Assembly (NCBI GenBank): GCA_039810005.1
Contig: JBDHWD010000001.1
Span: forward strand, 54,879-118,878
Origin: JAMLIA01 sp039810005
GTDB lineage: Bacteria > Chloroflexota > Chloroflexia > Thermomicrobiales > CFX8
Direction: 5' to 3'
Length of the DNA: 64,000 nucleotides
Shown one piece after another: positions 60,843 through 64,000 of the stretch (position 1 is its first letter; every line of letters begins with the position of its first letter). Both the position numbers and the translations under genes were made by a program. Below the pieces are notes generated by a model that did not search any database, was not told the origin of the DNA, and saw only the letters and a list, made by a program, of their open reading frames with translations.

Positions 60843-60854
60843 CGGATTCCTCCC

Positions 60855-63056
60855 TTATTCCTGGTCGACCGTGAGATTGGCAAGACTCCCCATTAGCCGC
60901 TTTTCCCCATGCCGCTTGAAGTTGACCGTGATCTCCTGATCGTCGCCGCGATCCGCGACCTGAATAACAACGCCATCGCCAAACTTCGTATGGAAGACGC
61001 GCTGCCCAGCCGAGACTCGTGTGTACACAGGCGCTGCGGCGGGTTGAGCAACGAGCAACTTTCGCGTCGTGGGTCGTGTCGGTTCGTGCGATCGACTGCC
61101 TGCAGCCAGTGTACTCGCTGGAATCGCCGTCAGAAACGACGACGGCGCAGATGGTTCTGTCCCGCCGAATCGTGATCGACGAAATGCGTGCGTGAGGTAC
61201 AAGCGTTCTTTGGCACGAGTAATACCGACGTAGAGCAGGCGCCGTTCCTCCTCCAGCATCGCCGGATTTTCGGTGATCGAGCGCTGGTGGGGAATCAACC
61301 CCTCCTCGACACCGGTGAGGAAGACGACCGGGAACTCCAGACCCTTGACGGCGTGAAGCGTGATGAGCGTGACCTTCTCGCGAGCGTCCTCGATCGTGTC
61401 GGCATCACTGACCAGCGCGACTTCAGCCAGGAATGTCGTCAGCCGCGTCTCAGGCGGCTCATCGTCAAACCGCTCAATGTTCGAGCGCAACTGCTGCAGA
61501 TTCTCCCAGCGAGACATCGCCTCTTCGTCGCCGGATTCGAAGTAGCCGGAATAGCCGGTGTCTTCCAGCGCGCGGTCGAACAGTTCACTGAGCAGTGCGT
61601 TCGGCTCCAGCTCGCGTAACGCATCGAGGCGCTCGCGCAGCGTCGTCAGTAGCTTTGTCGCCCGCGACGCGAGTGGCGGGCCTTCGGCTGTGTCGATTGC
61701 GTCGAGCGCGGCTCCAGTGCCCGTCGCATGGGCTCGGCTCCACTGCTCGATATCCGCCAGAGTCTTCGCGCCGATGCCAGCGCCGATAGGAAACTCGGCC
61801 ACGACACGCTGAAATGCTGCATAGTCGTCCGGATTTGCAATGAGTCGCAGGAGCGCCAGCGCGTCCTTAATTTCCTTGCGCTCGTAAAACCGTGTGCCGC
61901 CGATGAGCTGATAGGGGATCGTCGCACGGATCATCGCTTCTTCGATCGGGCGGCTCTGCCAGTTCGTGCGATAGAGGACGGCGATGTCGCTGCCACGGTA
62001 CGTGCCGTCGCTCGTCAGGCGCTGAATCTCCTCGACGACGAATCGGGCTTCCTGCTGCTCGTCGAAGCACTCGCGGAGTGTGATCTTCTCACCCGGGCGA
62101 TTCGACGTGCGCAGCTTGCGGTCGATGCGCTGGAGGTTCTCGCGGATGACGGCATCGGCAGCAGTCAGAATGTCGGGCGTTGAGCGGTAGTTCTCTTCGA
62201 GGTGGATCTCGACGGCGTCGGGGAAGTCCTCCTTGAATGTCAGAATGTTGCGGATGTCCGCCGCGCGCCAGCCATAAATCGACTGATCCGGGTCACCAAC
62301 AACGCAGAGATTGCGATGCTCCGCCGCCAGCTCCTTGACGAGCAGATACTGAATCCGGTTGGTGTCCTGATATTCGTCGACATGGATGTAGTGGTAGCGC
62401 TGGCGCAGAGCCTGGAGCGCTTCCGGGGACTCATGCAGGAGGCGCAACGTCGTCGTCAACAGATCGTCGAAATCGAGGGCTTTGCGACGTCGCAACGTCT
62501 GCTGGTAGACCGGATAGATCCGGGCAACGACCTCTTCGAAATAGCTCTCAACCGTGTCGGTGAACTCCGTTGAGCCGACATTGTGGCTCTTTGCTCGCGA
62601 GATCATGCTGAGCACAGCGCGCGGCGCAAAGTGCTTTGCGCTGATATCCAGTTGATCCATTGCCGACTTGATGGCGCTCATCTGGTCGCCATCGTCATAA
62701 ATCACAAAGCGCTGATCGAGGTCGATATGCTGACCGTATTGCCTGAGCACTCGGGCGCAGAAGCCGTGAAACGTACCGAGCATCACCCAGCGCGCTCGAT
62801 CGCCGACGAGCAGCTCGACACGCTCGCGCATTTCGCGTGCTGCCTTGTTCGTAAACGTGACCGCGAGAATGTTCCAGGGTGCGACGCCCAGATCCTGGAT
62901 GAGGTGGGCGATGCGGACGGTCAGGACGCGAGTCTTGCCACTGCCGGGGCCGGCGACGATGAGAACGGGGCCGTCTGTTGTCATCACGGATGCGCGTTGT
63001 TCGGGGTTCAGTCCATCCAGCAGTGTGGACTCCTGTGACTCGTGGGTACTCTGCAT
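60855..63056 (-). CDS. pcrA: ATP-dependent DNA helicase UvrD/PcrA
   Basis: 3'-5' SF1A helicase of repair and recombination control; 733 aa. Seen: LNPEQRASVMTTDGPVLIVAGPGSGKTRVLTVRIA (motif I), LAVTFTNKAAREMRERVE, LCVVGDPDQSIYGWRAAD (motif III), TLHAVKGLEFPVVFLTGVEEGLIPH (motif V), ERRLLYVGITRAKERLYLTHA (motif VI) and the C-terminal Tudor-like tail RVFHTKFGDGVVIQV (about 680-733) found in PcrA. ATG 63056. Complete. Confidence 0.97.
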   Translation of the reverse strand: MQSTHESQESTLLDGLNPEQRASVMTTDGPVLIVAGPGSGKTRVLTVRIAHLIQDLGVAPWNILAVTFTNKAAREMRERVELLVGDRARWVMLGTFHGFCARVLRQYGQHIDLDQRFVIYDDGDQMSAIKSAMDQLDISAKHFAPRAVLSMISRAKSHNVGSTEFTDTVESYFEEVVARIYPVYQQTLRRRKALDFDDLLTTTLRLLHESPEALQALRQRYHYIHVDEYQDTNRIQYLLVKELAAEHRNLCVVGDPDQSIYGWRAADIRNILTFKEDFPDAVEIHLEENYRSTPDILTAADAVIRENLQRIDRKLRTSNRPGEKITLRECFDEQQEARFVVEEIQRLTSDGTYRGSDIAVLYRTNWQSRPIEEAMIRATIPYQLIGGTRFYERKEIKDALALLRLIANPDDYAAFQRVVAEFPIGAGIGAKTLADIEQWSRAHATGTGAALDAIDTAEGPPLASRATKLLTTLRERLDALRELEPNALLSELFDRALEDTGYSGYFESGDEEAMSRWENLQQLRSNIERFDDEPPETRLTTFLAEVALVSDADTIEDAREKVTLITLHAVKGLEFPVVFLTGVEEGLIPHQRSITENPAMLEEERRLLYVGITRAKERLYLTHAFRRSRFGGTEPSAPSSFLTAIPASTLAAGSRSHEPTRPTTRKLLVAQPAAAPVYTRVSAGQRVFHTKFGDGVVIQVADRGDDQEITVNFKRHGEKRLMGSLANLTVDQE

Positions 63057-63134
63057 GACTCCTCGATCGGTCGGTGAGACAGCCCTCAGTATTGGGCCGT
63101 GATTGTACCTGAGGCGCTTCGCTCGACCTGAGCG

Positions 63135-63164
63135 TTGCCCTCTCGCCGGGTCGCTTGTTATGCT
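63135..63164 (+). promoter_or_regulatory. Promoter of tRNA-Met
   Basis: TTGCCC (63135-63140), 18-base spacer, TATGCT (63159-63164). The tRNA begins 17 bases downstream. Confidence 0.45.
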
Positions 63165-63180
63165 TATTGCCGCTTCGCGG

Positions 63181-63255
63181 GCCGGTGTAGCTCAGAGGCA
63201 GAGCAGGGGACTCATAAGCCCTTGGTCGCAGGTTCGATTCCCGCCACCGGCACCA
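63181..63255 (+). tRNA. tRNA-Met (anticodon CAT)
   Basis: 75 nt including an encoded CCA. Acceptor GCCGGTG/CACCGGC, D arm GCTCAGAGGCAGAGC, anticodon loop CTCATAA, T arm GCAGGTTCGATTCCCGC. The paired first base rules out an initiator. It is elongator Met, or Ile2 if the C34 is made lysidine by TilS; the sequence alone does not decide. tilS follows directly. Confidence 0.93.
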
Positions 63256-63266
63256 TATTGCAGAAG

Positions 63267-63292
63267 ACGATCGCGCTCCACAGCGCGATCGT
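63267..63292 (+). terminator. Terminator after tRNA-Met
   Basis: ACGATCGCGCT / AGCGCGATCGT, 11-bp arms, CCAC loop, followed by TTGCTTTT. Confidence 0.75.
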
Positions 63293-63329
63293 TTGCTTTT
63301 GTGGCGCATGCGTCGTTCGGGAGGCGAGC

Positions 63330-64000
63330 GTGCCAGACGCGCTGAACTGGACACCGGCAGCGTTGGCGACCATCCGTACGATCGGGTTGAGCCGTCTCGA
63401 CTGGGACGAGCCGGTAGCGCTTGCCTGCTCCGGAGGCGTCGATTCGACCGCGCTGCTGCTTCTGGCTGCCGCGATGCGCGACCAGCTCGCGCCATTCGTC
63501 GCAATTCACGTCGATCATCGAACACGGCCGGAAACGGCGTCAGAGGGCCGCCAGGTTGCGGATCTGTGCGAGGCGCTGGATGTGCCGTTCTTCGCAGCCC
63601 AGGTGGACGCTGAGTGGCAAACGGGAGAGCATGTCGCAGAGCATCGTCTTCGCGCAGCGCGCTACGAAGCGCTCGCCAGGGTCGTCGCCGCAGAGGGCCT
63701 GTCTGCTGTCGTTACGGCGCATACGCAGGACGATCAGGTCGAGACGATCCTGATGCGCCTGTTCGCTGGCGCGGGATCGTCCGGATCTGCCGGTATGCAG
63801 TCGATCAGCGCCATTTCAACAACCTGCGGAACCCTGACGATCCTGCGCCCATTGCTGGGCGTTACGAGGAGAGACCTGATTCGCGTACTTGAATCGGCAA
63901 ACGTAGAGCCGATTGTTGATCCGAGCAATGTCGAAACCAGGTACACGCGCAATGCTCTTCGGCATGAGATCATTCCGGCGTTGCAGCGCCTGTTTCCCGG
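63330..64000 (+). CDS. tilS: tRNA(Ile)-lysidine synthase, N-terminal part (runs off right edge)
   Basis: Makes lysidine at C34 of tRNA-Ile2 so that it reads AUA. 223 codons visible. The PP-loop ATPase motif CSGGVDSTALLLLA, the HVDHRTRPETASEG segment, TAHTQDDQVETILMRLFAG and RPLLGVTRRDLI are all present, so the catalytic domain is nearly whole; the C-terminal tRNA-binding part lies beyond the window. The GTG at 63330 has GGGAGG 5 bases upstream. The frame has no stop through base 64000. It follows a CAT-anticodon tRNA, whose identity as Ile2 would make sense of the pairing (inference). Confidence 0.93.
   Translation, partial: MPDALNWTPAALATIRTIGLSRLDWDEPVALACSGGVDSTALLLLAAAMRDQLAPFVAIHVDHRTRPETASEGRQVADLCEALDVPFFAAQVDAEWQTGEHVAEHRLRAARYEALARVVAAEGLSAVVTAHTQDDQVETILMRLFAGAGSSGSAGMQSISAISTTCGTLTILRPLLGVTRRDLIRVLESANVEPIVDPSNVETRYTRNALRHEIIPALQRLFP

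Overview
The window is a 64 kb piece of a GC-rich bacterial chromosome. It has dense, mostly housekeeping gene content, five tRNA genes and no sign of prophage, IS elements or CRISPR. Protein flavour and gene mix suggest Chloroflexota, class Thermomicrobia (Sphaerobacter-like). The clues are the GH18 protein with C-terminal 'FGYP/YFERARFEYHPE' repeats, the DUF1858/DUF2249 respiration-linked cluster, PPDK, a selenocysteine synthase, and frequent GTG/TTG starts. This placement is inference; no search was run.

Layout. 1-6.8 kb (minus): efp (partial), an M24 peptidase, aroQ, a secreted GH18 protein, a membrane-anchored protein and uvrB. 6.9-11.6 kb: small membrane proteins, tyrA, an aldehyde dehydrogenase and a CoA-binding protein. 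11.7-16.0 kb: tRNA-Ser(GCT), then a Crp/Fnr regulator with an FNR/NnrR-like palindrome and a five-gene operon (DUF1858, MIP18/DUF59, DUF1858-DUF2249-DUF2249, an oxidase-subunit-I-like membrane protein, DUF2249). This looks like a nitrosative-stress or respiratory cassette. tRNA-Ser(TGA) follows. 16.1-21.3 kb (minus): serS, an HNH nuclease and uvrA. 21.4-27.4 kb (plus): an attenuator-bearing leader and valS, 3-methyladenine glycosylase, mutL and an AroM-like gene. 27.4-30.1 kb (minus): two GT2 glycosyltransferases and rfbD.

30.1-31.4 kb (plus): a gene that conventional calling misses. It is an Spx/ArsC-family thiol-redox protein whose first CxxC cysteine is replaced by an in-frame TGA, followed by a bacterial-SECIS-like hairpin, and it sits directly upstream of nfo. 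It is best read as a selenoprotein. selA, needed to make Sec-tRNA, lies at 53.8-55.2 kb. 31.4-36.4 kb (minus): an aldehyde dehydrogenase and a nuoI/nuoG pair whose NuoG resembles formate dehydrogenase but lacks its catalytic Cys/Sec. 36.4-40.2 kb: gatB, a Usp-TrkA-TrkA operon and a phosphoesterase. 40.2-46.0 kb: mnmG, two unknown small genes and secA. 46.1-51.1 kb (plus): an M14 peptidase, an alkyltransferase-like protein, a small unknown, an M20 peptidase and a class III aminotransferase. 51.1-53.5 kb (minus): a GT4 glycosyltransferase, long HPF and tRNA-Arg. 53.6-55.2 kb: tRNA-Pro and selA. 55.2-63.1 kb (minus): dnaG, dgt, ppdK and pcrA. 63.2-64 kb: tRNA-Met and tilS (partial).

DNA repair is well represented but scattered (uvrA, uvrB, pcrA, mutL, nfo, AAG-type glycosylase, ATL, HNH). 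MutL carries the endonuclease motif, as expected for an organism without MutH. The strongest candidates for something new are the TGA-containing Spx-like gene and the regulator/palindrome/DUF cluster at 12.0-15.9 kb.
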